Notes: a model not told the origin generated them from the sequence alone. A DNA stretch of 64,000 nt from Psychromarinibacter sediminicola (GCF_029168335.1 NZ_JARGYC010000002.1:1-64000), one strand, 5' to 3'. Shown: positions 18,524 through 26,967, counted from the first letter of the stretch. Translations and numbers: made by a program.

Positions 18524-19845
18524 CCGAACGCCCGCGCGACCTGCACGCCGACGACGCGCTCGCCTGCACGCGGGACGCGCGGGACTGGCGCCGGCGCTGG
18601 CTGTCGGACCTGCGGCAGCGGGTGTTCGACGAGGGCGAGCCCTATGTCATCGCCGACGGCGTGGCGCCGCACGAGATCTGCCACGCGATGGGCGTGCCGG
18701 TCGTGTCGGTGCCGTGGTACTCCGCCGTGATCTCGGCAAAGCGGCTGTCGGCAACCTATTTCGACTTTCTGGAGGATCAGGGCTACCACGCCGGGCTGCC
18801 CCGCTACGTCTCGCTGCCGCTGGCCTCCACCCTGCATGGCGACCCCGACGTCGCGCCCTATGGCGGCCTGCCGAAGCCGGCCTTCCTGATGGCGCGGCTC
18901 CGGGGCGATGCCGGGCAGCGGGTGATGGAACTGTGGGCGAAGGCGCTGGACTGCCCGCTCTACGTCATCGACGCCTCCTCGCCCGAGGCGCTGGACCCGC
19001 GGTGGTGGGAGCGGGGGCAGACCGACTGGGAGACGCTCTACGGCACCGAGCGGCTGGATTTCCAGGTGGCGCAGCTGGAGGGGCTGGTGACCTTCGCCGA
19101 GGCGCGCCTGGGCCGCCGCTTCGACCGGGACGTGTTCGCCCGGCAGATGCAGCGGGTCAACGAACTGGGCGAGGCCGCGGACGCGGCGAAACGGGTCCTG
19201 GCCGCGGCGCCGAAGCTGCCCGTCTCGGTGCCCGAGCAGCTGCAGAACATCATGACGCCCACATGGTTCCGCGGCGACCAATGGGCCACCGACCACGTCC
19301 GCCGCTACCGCGACGAGGTGCAGGCGCATGCGCAGGCGGGCGGCGCCGTCTGCGACGACGAGAACATCCGGCTTTTGTGGCTGAACAACGGGCTCTGGCA
19401 CGACACCCAGTTCTACCGCGCCTTCGAGGAGAGCCACGGCGCGGTGTTCGTCTGGACGATGTACACGAACTTCCTGTCGGACGGCTATCGCAAGTACGGC
19501 GACGACCCGATGCGCGCGCTCGCGGCGCGGCACATCTCGATGAACGAACAGCTGCACACGAACCCGTGGATGGCCGACTGGATCCTGCAGATGGCCGAGG
19601 ATTTCCGCGCCGACGGGGCGGTGATGCTGACCCCGGTGGGCGACCGGCTCCAGGCCTACGGCACCCGCGGCACGATCAACCGCTGCGAGGCGGCGGGGCT
19701 GCCGGTGGTCGAGCTGAAGGCCAGCATGGTCGACGCGCGCGGCTGGGACGGCGCCGCGGCGCGGGCGCGCGTGGCGGAGTTCATCGAGACCCGCGTGGCG
19801 CCGGGCGCCGCGCGGCGCAGGGCACGGGAATCCGGCGCGGGCTGA
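18520..19845 (+). CDS. 2-hydroxyacyl-CoA dehydratase-like protein, HgdB/BcrB-type subunit, copy 2
   Basis: 441 residues, clear paralogue of 9398-10669: VPWYSAVISAK, YGGLPKPAF, RLDFQVAQLEGL, RLLWLNNGLWHDTQFYR, ESHGAVFVWTMYTNFLSDGY and AARHISMNEQLH are shared or nearly so. The segments that carry the cluster cysteines in canonical members read AFLMARLRGDAG and PVGDRLQAYGT. Five cysteines remain; C145 and C278 align with C139 and C272 of the first copy. The C-terminus has an extra basic tail (ARRRARESGAG). Overlaps its partner by ATGA. Confidence 0.8.
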   Translation: MTERPRDLHADDALACTRDARDWRRRWLSDLRQRVFDEGEPYVIADGVAPHEICHAMGVPVVSVPWYSAVISAKRLSATYFDFLEDQGYHAGLPRYVSLPLASTLHGDPDVAPYGGLPKPAFLMARLRGDAGQRVMELWAKALDCPLYVIDASSPEALDPRWWERGQTDWETLYGTERLDFQVAQLEGLVTFAEARLGRRFDRDVFARQMQRVNELGEAADAAKRVLAAAPKLPVSVPEQLQNIMTPTWFRGDQWATDHVRRYRDEVQAHAQAGGAVCDDENIRLLWLNNGLWHDTQFYRAFEESHGAVFVWTMYTNFLSDGYRKYGDDPMRALAARHISMNEQLHTNPWMADWILQMAEDFRADGAVMLTPVGDRLQAYGTRGTINRCEAAGLPVVELKASMVDARGWDGAAARARVAEFIETRVAPGAARRRARESGAG

Positions 19846-19861
19846 TCCGCGCCGCAGCGAG

Positions 19862-19885
19862 GGAAGCCGGGAGGAGACGGCTTCC
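19862..19885 (+). other. Intra-operon hairpin ahead of the TRAP binding protein
   Basis: GGAAGCCG (19862-19869) and CGGCTTCC (19878-19885) form a perfect eight-pair stem in the 82-bp gap between the dehydratase-like gene and the TRAP binding protein gene. It could be an mRNA processing or stabilising element that raises binding-protein output; no T-run follows. Confidence 0.5.
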
Positions 19886-19927
19886 GACAAGAGCGCCGGC
19901 GCAGCCGGCCACAATAGGGAGGAAGAC

Positions 19928-20968
19928 ATGCCAATCCTTGAACTGACCCGCCGCGGCTTCGCGGCGCTGGCCCTGACGGCGGCGATGGGCACCGCCGCGA
20001 GCGCCGCCGACTACACGATCCGTTACGCCTCGCCCTACCCGCCGAACCACATCTTCTCGCAGGCCGATCAGGAATACTTCAAGAAGGTCGAAGAGGAATC
20101 CGGCGGCCGGGTGGCGTTTCAGCCCTACTGGGCCGGCACGCTGATCTCCGACCGCGAGGGGATGGACCAGCTGGCCTCGGGCGTGGCGGACATGGCCTTC
20201 ATCGCGCCGATCTACAGCCGCACGGGCAAGGACATCACCAAGTCGATGTCCGGCTGGCTCGACCCGCGGCTGAACCCGGTGCAGAAGGTCGAGCTGTTCT
20301 GGCGCATCTGGGACAAGTACGAGGCGCTGCGCGACGAATACGACAGCATCCACCTGATCGCGGCCCATGCCGGCGACAACATGCACATCCAGACGGCGGA
20401 CCGCGCGGTGCGGTCGGTGGCGGATCTGGACGGCCTGCGGCTGAAGGCCACCGGCGAATCCGTCACCGTGCTGAACGAGCTGGGGGCCGCGGCCGTGGCG
20501 ATGCCGATGGGCGAGGTCTACGTCGCGCTGCAGAAGGGCATCCTCGACGGCACGGTCGCGCCCTATGAAACGCTGATCGGCTTCAAGTTCGCCGAGGTGA
20601 TCAATTACTACACCACGATCCCGATGCCCCGGTCCGCCTATGGCTCGCGCGCGATGAACATCGACAGCTGGAACGCGCTGCCCGAGGACATCCAGGCGAT
20701 CCTGACGGAGAACCGGATCTACTGGGCCGAACAGGTCGACAAGTTCGCCGCCGCGCAGGACGAGGAGGGCAAGGCCTACGGCATGGAGCAGGGCGTCGAG
20801 TTCATCGAACCCGACCAGGAGACGCTCGACGCCGTGCTGGCCGCGCAGAACAAGGTCTGGAGCGCGCGCGCCGAAGAGCTCGACGCCAAGGGCCTGCCGG
20901 GGACCGAGATCATGAACGACATGGCGAAATGGTCCAAGGAAATCCTCGCCGCCGACGGCGAAGGCTGA
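19928..20968 (+). CDS. dctP: TRAP transporter solute-binding protein (DctP family)
   Basis: Periplasmic receptor of a TRAP transporter, 346 residues. The N-terminus has a Tat-like motif (TRRGFAALAL) and a cleavage region ending ASAADY. DctP-family signatures follow: GTLISDREGMDQLASGVADM, LDGLRLKATG, EVYVALQKGILDG. At the place where most family members have the carboxylate-binding Arg (G-L-K-I-R), this one has LRLK, so Lys may do that job or the ligand may differ. GGAGGAAGAC precedes the ATG. Context suggests import of the acid handled by the CoA-transferases. Confidence 0.93.
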   Translation: MPILELTRRGFAALALTAAMGTAASAADYTIRYASPYPPNHIFSQADQEYFKKVEEESGGRVAFQPYWAGTLISDREGMDQLASGVADMAFIAPIYSRTGKDITKSMSGWLDPRLNPVQKVELFWRIWDKYEALRDEYDSIHLIAAHAGDNMHIQTADRAVRSVADLDGLRLKATGESVTVLNELGAAAVAMPMGEVYVALQKGILDGTVAPYETLIGFKFAEVINYYTTIPMPRSAYGSRAMNIDSWNALPEDIQAILTENRIYWAEQVDKFAAAQDEEGKAYGMEQGVEFIEPDQETLDAVLAAQNKVWSARAEELDAKGLPGTEIMNDMAKWSKEILAADGEG

Positions 20969-20976
20969 GCGCTGAC

Positions 20977-21003
20977 GGCCCGGTCCCGCCGCGGGGCCGG
21001 GCC
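20977..21003 (+). other. Strong hairpin between dctP and dctQ
   Basis: A 12-pair stem with one G-T pair (20977-20988 against 20992-21003) around a three-base loop lies eight bases after the dctP stop. Hairpins here are common in TRAP and ABC operons, where they protect the binding-protein part of the transcript and give it excess over the membrane subunits. Confidence 0.6.
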
Positions 21004-21038
21004 ATTCGACGACACGGAACGGGGAAGGGAGTGCGGCC

Positions 21039-21563
21039 ATGCACATGCTGCGCCGGCTGGCAGGATGGGTGTATCTGGGAACCCAGATCGTAGGGTCCAT
21101 CGGGCTTCTGGGCCTGATGCTCGTGGTGGGCGGAACGGTGATCTACCGCTGGTTCGGCGGCACCTTCCAGGGCAGCTACGAGGTGGCCGAGACCTTCACG
21201 ATCCTCACCATCACCATGGCGATCTTCATGGCCACGGTGCAGCAGGCGCATGTGGACGTGCGGCTGATCTACGACCGGTTCTCGCACGGGGTCCGGCGCG
21301 CGCTGCGCATCGTGCTGGGGCTGATGGCCGTGGCCTTCTGGGCCACCGTGACCTGGTCCGCCTATCGCATGGCGCTGTCGCTGACCGGGCGCGGCGAGAT
21401 CACCGACGTCCTGCGCATCAACATCGTGCCCTTCCGCTGGGTGACGGTCGTCGGGCTTGGCGCCGTCACGCTGATGCTGGCCTGGTATACCTGGCGCTGG
21501 ATCGCGGGCCACGCCACCGACGAGGCCGGCCACCACGGCGCCTCCGACCCGGAGGACCGCTGA
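21039..21563 (+). CDS. dctQ: TRAP transporter small permease (DctQ)
   Basis: 174 residues with four hydrophobic helices, the DctQ layout. Start ATG follows GGGAAGGGAG. The C-terminal tail is short and hydrophilic (ATDEAGHHGASDPEDR). It forms the membrane unit with the following DctM protein; only one base separates the two genes. Confidence 0.9.
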   Translation: MHMLRRLAGWVYLGTQIVGSIGLLGLMLVVGGTVIYRWFGGTFQGSYEVAETFTILTITMAIFMATVQQAHVDVRLIYDRFSHGVRRALRIVLGLMAVAFWATVTWSAYRMALSLTGRGEITDVLRINIVPFRWVTVVGLGAVTLMLAWYTWRWIAGHATDEAGHHGASDPEDR

Positions 21564-21564
21564 G

Positions 21565-22863
21565 ATGCTGTCGCCGGAGATCGCCGGCCTGATCGGCTTC
21601 ATCATCCTGTTCGGGCTGATCGCGCTCAGGATGCCCATCGCCTTCGCCATGGGGATCGTGGGGTTCGGCGGCTTCTGGTACATGACCTCGTGGACGGCGG
21701 TGACCAACCGCATGGCCTCGGTCGTGTTCGAGCTTCTGTCCAACTTCACCTTCGGCGTGCTGCCGCTGTTCCTGCTGATGGCGCAGGTCACCTTCAAGTC
21801 GGGCATCGGCAAGGATCTCTACGATCTTGCCGCGCGCTGGCTGGGGCACCGGCCCGGCGGGCTGGCGATGGCGACGGTCTTCGGCTGTGCCGGCTTCGCC
21901 GCCGTCTCGGCCTCGTCCATCGCCACGGCGGCCACCTTCGGCCTCGTCGCGCTGCCCGAGATGAAGCGCTACAAGTACTCGCCCAAGCTCGCCACGGGCT
22001 GCATCGCGGCGGGCGGCACCATCGGCTCGCTGATCCCACCCTCGGGCATCCTGATCATCTACGGCATCCTGACCGAAAGCTCGATCGGCAAGCTGTTCCT
22101 GGCCGGGCTGATCCCCGGCATCCTGGAAGCCTTCGTCTATGTCATGGTCATCGCGCTGATGTGCTGGCGCGACCCCAAGCTGGGGCCGCCCGCGCCGAAG
22201 GCGTCGATGCGCGAGCGGTTGCGCGCCTTTCTGAAGGTGGGCGAGATCACGCTCCTGATCGTCCTGGTCCTCGGCGGGCTGATGATCGGCTGGTTCACCC
22301 CGACCGAGGCGGCGGCCATCGGCTCGGGCGGCGCGATCCTGATCACCGTGCTGCGCGGGCGGCTGTCCTGGCCGCAGTTCCGCGACGCCGTGGTCTCGAC
22401 GCTGACCACCAGCGGGTTCATCTTCACGATCCTGATCATGGCGTTCATGCTGAACGGCTTCGTGGCGCTGACCAACATCCCCTACGCGATCACCGACTTC
22501 GTGCAGTCGCTGGCCTTCCCCGCCTGGGGCGTGGTGCTGGTGATCATGGTGATCTACTTCTTCCTGGGCATGGTGCTGGACACCGCGGGGATGATGGCGC
22601 TGACCGTGCCGATCTTCTTTCCCATCGTGCAGGCGCTGGGAGTCGACCCGATCTGGTTCGGCATTCTCGTGGTCCGCGCCATGGAGGTCGCGATGATCAC
22701 GCCGCCCATTGGCATCACCGTCTACGTGATGTCGGGCATCGCGCCGGACGTGCCGCTGACGACGATCTTCAAGGGGATCATCCCCTTCGTCATCGCCGAC
22801 CTGATCCATATCGCGCTGTTGTTCATGTTCCCGATGATCGTCCTGTTCCTGGTCACACTCTGA
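21565..22863 (+). CDS. dctM: TRAP transporter large permease (DctM)
   Basis: 432 residues, hydrophobic throughout (about 12 segments), with DctM hallmarks: IALRMPIAFAMGIVG, GCAGFAAVSASSIATAA, TGCIAAGGTIGSLIPPSGIL, WFTPTEAAAIG and ITPPIGITVYVM. This is the sodium-driven transport subunit. Completes a full DctPQM set in the rightward arm. Confidence 0.94.
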   Translation: MLSPEIAGLIGFIILFGLIALRMPIAFAMGIVGFGGFWYMTSWTAVTNRMASVVFELLSNFTFGVLPLFLLMAQVTFKSGIGKDLYDLAARWLGHRPGGLAMATVFGCAGFAAVSASSIATAATFGLVALPEMKRYKYSPKLATGCIAAGGTIGSLIPPSGILIIYGILTESSIGKLFLAGLIPGILEAFVYVMVIALMCWRDPKLGPPAPKASMRERLRAFLKVGEITLLIVLVLGGLMIGWFTPTEAAAIGSGGAILITVLRGRLSWPQFRDAVVSTLTTSGFIFTILIMAFMLNGFVALTNIPYAITDFVQSLAFPAWGVVLVIMVIYFFLGMVLDTAGMMALTVPIFFPIVQALGVDPIWFGILVVRAMEVAMITPPIGITVYVMSGIAPDVPLTTIFKGIIPFVIADLIHIALLFMFPMIVLFLVTL

Positions 22864-22869
22864 GGTCCC

Positions 22870-24015
22870 ATGCCCCAACCGCTCGAAGGCATCCGCGTCG
22901 TCGATTTCACCCATGTCGTGGCGGGCCCGCTCGCCACCCACTTCCTGCGCCTCCTCGGCGCCGAGGTCGTCAAGGTCGAGACACCGCAGGGCGACCCGCT
23001 GCGGAACTACTCGCTGGTGCCGGAGGAGCGCGGCATGGCGCCGGCCTTCGTCGGGATCAACGCCGGGAAGAAATCGGTCGTGCTGGACCTGAAATCCGAG
23101 GACGGCCAGCGCGCGGCGCGGCGGCTGATCCGGTCGGCCGACATCGTGGTCGAGAACTTCCGCCCCGGCGTGATGGACCGGCTGGGCTTCGGGTTCGAGG
23201 CGGCGAAGGCGCTGAAGCCCGATATCCTCTATTGCTCGGTCTCCGGCTTCGGCCAGGTCAGCCCGCTGCGCGATCACCCGGCCATCGACCAGATCGTGCA
23301 GTCGATGTCGGGGCTGATGAACGTCTCGGGGCTGGAAGAGGACGGGCCGATCCGCATCGGCATCCCCATCGTCGACACGTTCTGCGGCGTACTGGCCGCG
23401 CTGGCGATGCTGGCCGCGGTGATCCAGCGCGACCGCTTCGGCGGCGAGGGCCGGATGATCGACGTGGCGATGCTGGACGCGACGATGGTGATGATGCTTT
23501 CGGTGGTGAACCCGTTCCTGCTGAACGGCACGCCCTACGAGCGCTGCGGCAATCGCGGCTTTTCCCGCGCCCCGACCGCCGACACCTTTTCCTGCGCCGA
23601 GGGGCAGATCACCATCGGCGCGGTGCAGGACAACCAGGTGCGCCGGCTGTTCGAGGCGCTGGGCCGGCCCGATCTGTCGGACGACCCGCGCTTCGCCGAC
23701 CGCGACTCGCGCATGGCGCATGACGAGGTGCTCCAGGCCGAGATCCGCGACGCGCTCGCCGCCCGCCCCGCCGCGGAATGGGGGACGATTCTGGCCGCCG
23801 CCGGGGTGCCGGCGGGCGAGGTTCTGTATTTCGGCGACGTGCTCGACCGCGGATGGGTCGACGAGCGCGACTTGTTCCTGTCGATCCCGTTCGGCGGGGG
23901 CCAGGCGCAGGTGCTGAACGCCGGCTTCCGGTTCGACGCCGCCGGTCCCGGCCACGACCGCCCCGCACCGAAGCTGGGCGCGGACACGGATGCGGTCCTG
24001 TCCGCGACCCCCTGA
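22870..24015 (+). CDS. Family III CoA-transferase, copy 6
   Basis: 381 residues: IRVVDFTHVVAGPLATHFLR, NAGKKSVVLDLKSEDGQ, VVENFRPGVMDRLGFG, YCSVSGFGQVSPLRDHPAI, and MIDVAMLDATMV with the catalytic Asp. Closest in the window to copy 2 (11781-12941). It starts six bases after dctM and is the last gene of the rightward arm, as copy 1 is of the leftward arm. Confidence 0.9.
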   Translation: MPQPLEGIRVVDFTHVVAGPLATHFLRLLGAEVVKVETPQGDPLRNYSLVPEERGMAPAFVGINAGKKSVVLDLKSEDGQRAARRLIRSADIVVENFRPGVMDRLGFGFEAAKALKPDILYCSVSGFGQVSPLRDHPAIDQIVQSMSGLMNVSGLEEDGPIRIGIPIVDTFCGVLAALAMLAAVIQRDRFGGEGRMIDVAMLDATMVMMLSVVNPFLLNGTPYERCGNRGFSRAPTADTFSCAEGQITIGAVQDNQVRRLFEALGRPDLSDDPRFADRDSRMAHDEVLQAEIRDALAARPAAEWGTILAAAGVPAGEVLYFGDVLDRGWVDERDLFLSIPFGGGQAQVLNAGFRFDAAGPGHDRPAPKLGADTDAVLSATP

Positions 24016-24153
24016 CCCGATGTGCGGTTCTCCGCCGATGCCGTAGCGCGGCGCGGCAGGCGGTCGCTCCCGCCCGGAACAGTTCTCCCGACTGCGCGTT
24101 GGCAAGGCAACGGCGGGTCACGCGGCCCGCCAGCAATCCTTTGGGAGACTGAG

Positions 24154-25368
24154 ATGCGCAAGCTGATGATGACGACCGCCGTCGCGGTGGCGATGACCAC
24201 GCCCGCAATGGCGCAGAATGCCGAGCCCTTCATGACCGATATCGCCGCCGGCGACCGCTATGGCAGCGAGCTGATCGGCAAGCGGCTCTACGTGTCCGAG
24301 GCCGCGATCGACGACGGCACCAACTGGGACACCGAGGCCCGCGGCGAGTGGGACAATGTCGGCGAGATCCACGACATCCTGATCGGCGAAGACGGCGACG
24401 TGAAGGCGGTTCTGCTGGATATCGGCGGCTTCCTGGGCATCGGCGAGAAGACCGTGGCCGTGACCATGGACCAGTTGCACTTCGTGACCGAGGGCAACGA
24501 TGCCGAGGAATACTTCGTCGTGGTGCAGGGCAGCGAGAGCATGCTCGAGGACGCCCCGGAATTCGACATGAGCGCCACCGTCGCCGAGGCGGCGAGCGAT
24601 GCCGAGACCATGGCCGAGGACGCCGCGAATGACGTCGAGATGGCGGCCGAAGAGGCCGGCCAGTCGGTGGAAAACGCCGCCGAGGAGGTCGCGAGCGAGA
24701 CCGAGCAAGCGGCCGAAGAGATCGAAACCGCCGCCGAGACCACCGCCGAAGATGTCGAACAGGCGACCGAGGAGGTGGCCAGCGACGCCGAGGCCGCGGC
24801 CGAAAACACCGCCGAAGACGTCGAGACGGCGGCCGAGACCACCGCCGAGGACGTCGAGCAGACGGCCGAAAACATGGCCAATGAGGTCGAGACCGACGCG
24901 CCCGCCGAAGGCGCCGAGGCCGGCGAGCTGACCGTCGAAAGCGAGGTCACCGGCGAAGCTGAGGCCGGCAACGTGGAAATGGCGCAGTCCGGCGAGACGG
25001 CCGAAGACAGCATGACCCCCGCCGAGGTGGCCGAGTCCCCCTCGATGTGGGACGCGCCGGAAGTGCAGCGTGACGGCTACGAGACCGTCGCGATGGAGGA
25101 TCTGACCGCCGACATGCTGACCGGCACGCGCGTCTACGGTCCGCAGGAGGAAAGCGTCGGCGAAGTCGCCGAGCTGGTCCTTTCCGAGGACGGCGCGGTC
25201 GACAAGGCGATCGTCGATGTCGGCGGCTTCCTGGGCATTGGCGAGCATCGTATCGCCATTGACTTCGAAGAGCTGCAGGTTATCCGCGATCCGGATTTCG
25301 GCAGCGTCGAGGTCCATGTGGGCGCCAGCCAGGACCAACTGGAAGAGCGCCCGGAATACGACGGGTGA
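24154..25368 (+). CDS. Secreted protein with two PRC-barrel domains and an acidic helical repeat linker
   Basis: 404 residues. A Sec signal (about 1-21, ending AMAQ) is followed by a PRC-barrel domain (GERVY-like GKRLYVSE, GEIHDILIGEDGDVKAVLLD, GGFLGIGEKTVAV). Then comes an Ala/Glu/Thr-rich, strongly acidic region of about 130 residues, with repeats such as ETAAETTAEDVEQ occurring twice. A second PRC-barrel domain (GTRVYGPQ, GEVAELVLSEDGAVDKAIVD, GGFLGIGEHRI) ends the protein. I chose the ATG after GGGAGACTGAG, which gives the signal peptide. The function of periplasmic PRC proteins is unknown; a structural or stress role is likely. Confidence 0.85.
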   Translation: MRKLMMTTAVAVAMTTPAMAQNAEPFMTDIAAGDRYGSELIGKRLYVSEAAIDDGTNWDTEARGEWDNVGEIHDILIGEDGDVKAVLLDIGGFLGIGEKTVAVTMDQLHFVTEGNDAEEYFVVVQGSESMLEDAPEFDMSATVAEAASDAETMAEDAANDVEMAAEEAGQSVENAAEEVASETEQAAEEIETAAETTAEDVEQATEEVASDAEAAAENTAEDVETAAETTAEDVEQTAENMANEVETDAPAEGAEAGELTVESEVTGEAEAGNVEMAQSGETAEDSMTPAEVAESPSMWDAPEVQRDGYETVAMEDLTADMLTGTRVYGPQEESVGEVAELVLSEDGAVDKAIVDVGGFLGIGEHRIAIDFEELQVIRDPDFGSVEVHVGASQDQLEERPEYDG

Positions 25369-25399
25369 ACCGACCCGACATTCGGTGAAAGGTGCACTT

Positions 25400-25430
25400 G
25401 GGGGCCGTGGTTCGCCACGGTCCCCTTTTT
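25400..25430 (+). terminator. Rho-independent terminator after the PRC-barrel gene
   Basis: An 11-pair stem (25400-25410 against 25415-25425, one G-T pair) closes a TTCG tetraloop and is followed directly by TTTTT. This is the clearest intrinsic terminator in the window. It sits between the convergent PRC-barrel and rnhA genes. Confidence 0.85.
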
Positions 25431-25435
25431 CGTGC

Positions 25436-25903
25436 TCAGCCCGCCGGCTTCTTCGGCTTGAACGGCGCCATGCCGGCGCGGGCCAGCGCGTCGGCCTTCT
25501 CGTTCTCGGGGTGGCCCGCGTGGCCCTTGATCCACTCCCACGTCACCCGGTGCCGCCCCTGCGCCTCGTCGAGCCGCTGCCACAGCTCGACGTTCTTCAC
25601 CGGCTTCTTCGCCGCGGTCTTCCAGCCGTTGCGCTTCCAGCCGTGGATCCAGCCGGTGACGCCGTTCTTCACATAGGCGCTGTCGGTGACCACGGTGATG
25701 TCGCTGGGCCGGCCCAGCGTCTCCAGCGCCTTGATCGCGGCCATCAGCTCCATGCGGTTGTTGGTCGTCTCGGCCTCGCCGCCCTTCAACTCGCGCTGCT
25801 TCACGACGGTGTCGCCGTCCTTGGCCTGCAGCAGCACGCCCCAGCCGCCGGGGCCGGGATTGCCGGAGCAGGCTCCGTCGGTATAGGCGTAGAGATCGGG
25901 CAT
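25436..25903 (-). CDS. rnhA: Ribonuclease HI
   Basis: Cuts the RNA strand of RNA-DNA hybrids. 155 residues with the full catalytic set in order: [16 protein letters not shown] (Asp), [10 protein letters not shown] (Glu), VVTDSAYV (Asp), [18 protein letters not shown] (His and final Asp). I chose the start [10 protein letters not shown], the normal family start; the frame is open 12 codons further upstream. Confidence 0.95.
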   Translation of the reverse strand: MPDLYAYTDGACSGNPGPGGWGVLLQAKDGDTVVKQRELKGGEAETTNNRMELMAAIKALETLGRPSDITVVTDSAYVKNGVTGWIHGWKRNGWKTAAKKPVKNVELWQRLDEAQGRHRVTWEWIKGHAGHPENEKADALARAGMAPFKPKKPAG

Positions 25904-25928
25904 GCCGCGCCGCTTATCCGGGGCGTGG

Positions 25929-26387
25929 TCAGATGACAAGCACGACCGTCAGGCAGGCGACGACCACCGCCGTCAGACCGATCCGCAGCCGCATCCACCA
26001 GGGCGGCGCGAGGTCGTGGCGCCAGAACACCCAGTCGATCCCGAGGATGCCGACGAACCCGGTGATCAGGTAGATCGCCGCGCTCTGCACGCCGCCGCCC
26101 ACGAAGACGAAGGCCCAGAGCGCCGGGATGACGCTCAGCGCGTAGCCCGTGGCGGCCGCCCGTGCCTCCGCCCGCGTGGCGAAGCCCCAGAGCACGCCGG
26201 ACATGAACGACAGGATCACCGTGCCGTAGGAGAGCAGCACATAGGGCCCGACGAAACGCGGGCCGGCCCAGATCAGCGTCAGGCCCGACAGCCGGTCCGA
26301 CACCATCGTCAGGGCGCCCCAGACGAAGGGCAGAAGGCCGGCGATGCCCAGGGCAAGCGCGGCGCGGGGAATGCGGGTCTCAGGCAT
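25929..26387 (-). CDS. DUF3429 inner-membrane protein
   Basis: 152 residues with about five hydrophobic helices and family-typical stretches: [49 protein letters not shown] take it for a DUF3429 protein; no biochemical role is known. Start MPETRIPR; its first codons overlap the end of the methyltransferase gene by eight bases, so they probably share a transcript with it and ispH. Confidence 0.75.
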   Translation of the reverse strand: MPETRIPRAALALGIAGLLPFVWGALTMVSDRLSGLTLIWAGPRFVGPYVLLSYGTVILSFMSGVLWGFATRAEARAAATGYALSVIPALWAFVFVGGGVQSAAIYLITGFVGILGIDWVFWRHDLAPPWWMRLRIGLTAVVVACLTVVLVI

Positions 26388-26967
26388 GGGACAGCAGGAC
26401 GATCCAAGGTTCGGGGATGCCGGCCAGCCCGGCATTCTCGCCGGTCTTCGCATCGGTCACGGTAAAGCCGGACAGCGCCAGCAGATCGCGCAGCCCCTCC
26501 TCGGAATAATAGGTGTAGAAGCGGCCGAGGCTGTCGGTCCCCTCGCCCTCGCCCAGCTTCATGCCCAGCCCGAAAGCCGCGCCGGGGGCGCAGGCGGCGT
26601 GCAGGTCGCGCAGGTGGCGCGCGAAGTCGGCGCGGGGGGCATGGAGCAGCGAGAAGCTCGCCCAGATCCCGCCGAACCGCCCGAGCGTCGCGATATCGTC
26701 GAACCGCGCCTGCCGCGCCGCGACGCCGTCGCGCCGCGCGGCCATCGCCGCCATCTCGGCCGAGGCATCGACCGCCAGAACCTCGTGCCCGGCGGCTGCG
26801 ATCCTCTCGGCGTCGTGGCCGGGGCCGCAGCCCAGGTCCAGCACGCGGGCGCCCGGCGGCAAAGCGGCCAGGAACCTGCCCAGCCCGGGCGACGCGCTGT
26901 CCTTCACCATCTCCAGATAATCCGCCGCCAGCCGGTCGTAGGCCGCCAGCGTCGCGTCGGTGGTCAT
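26380..26967 (-). CDS. SAM-dependent methyltransferase, class I
   Basis: 195 residues. Motif I is [19 protein letters not shown], with the acidic residue at the end of the second strand as [17 protein letters not shown] is the motif of the fourth strand. Fold and length fit small-molecule methyltransferases of the UbiE/BioC type, but the substrate cannot be told. Its ATG overlaps the ispH stop (ATGA), so translation is probably coupled to ispH. Confidence 0.85.
   Translation of the reverse strand: MTTDATLAAYDRLAADYLEMVKDSASPGLGRFLAALPPGARVLDLGCGPGHDAERIAAAGHEVLAVDASAEMAAMAARRDGVAARQARFDDIATLGRFGGIWASFSLLHAPRADFARHLRDLHAACAPGAAFGLGMKLGEGEGTDSLGRFYTYYSEEGLRDLLALSGFTVTDAKTGENAGLAGIPEPWIVLLSHA

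Noticed and set aside
6994-24015. Assigning the CoA-transferase cluster to carnitine, bile acid or benzoyl-CoA metabolism
   Set aside because: The CoA-transferases resemble CaiB/BaiF only at family level, other genes of those paths are missing, and the dehydratase-like proteins lack the residues for benzoyl-CoA reduction.
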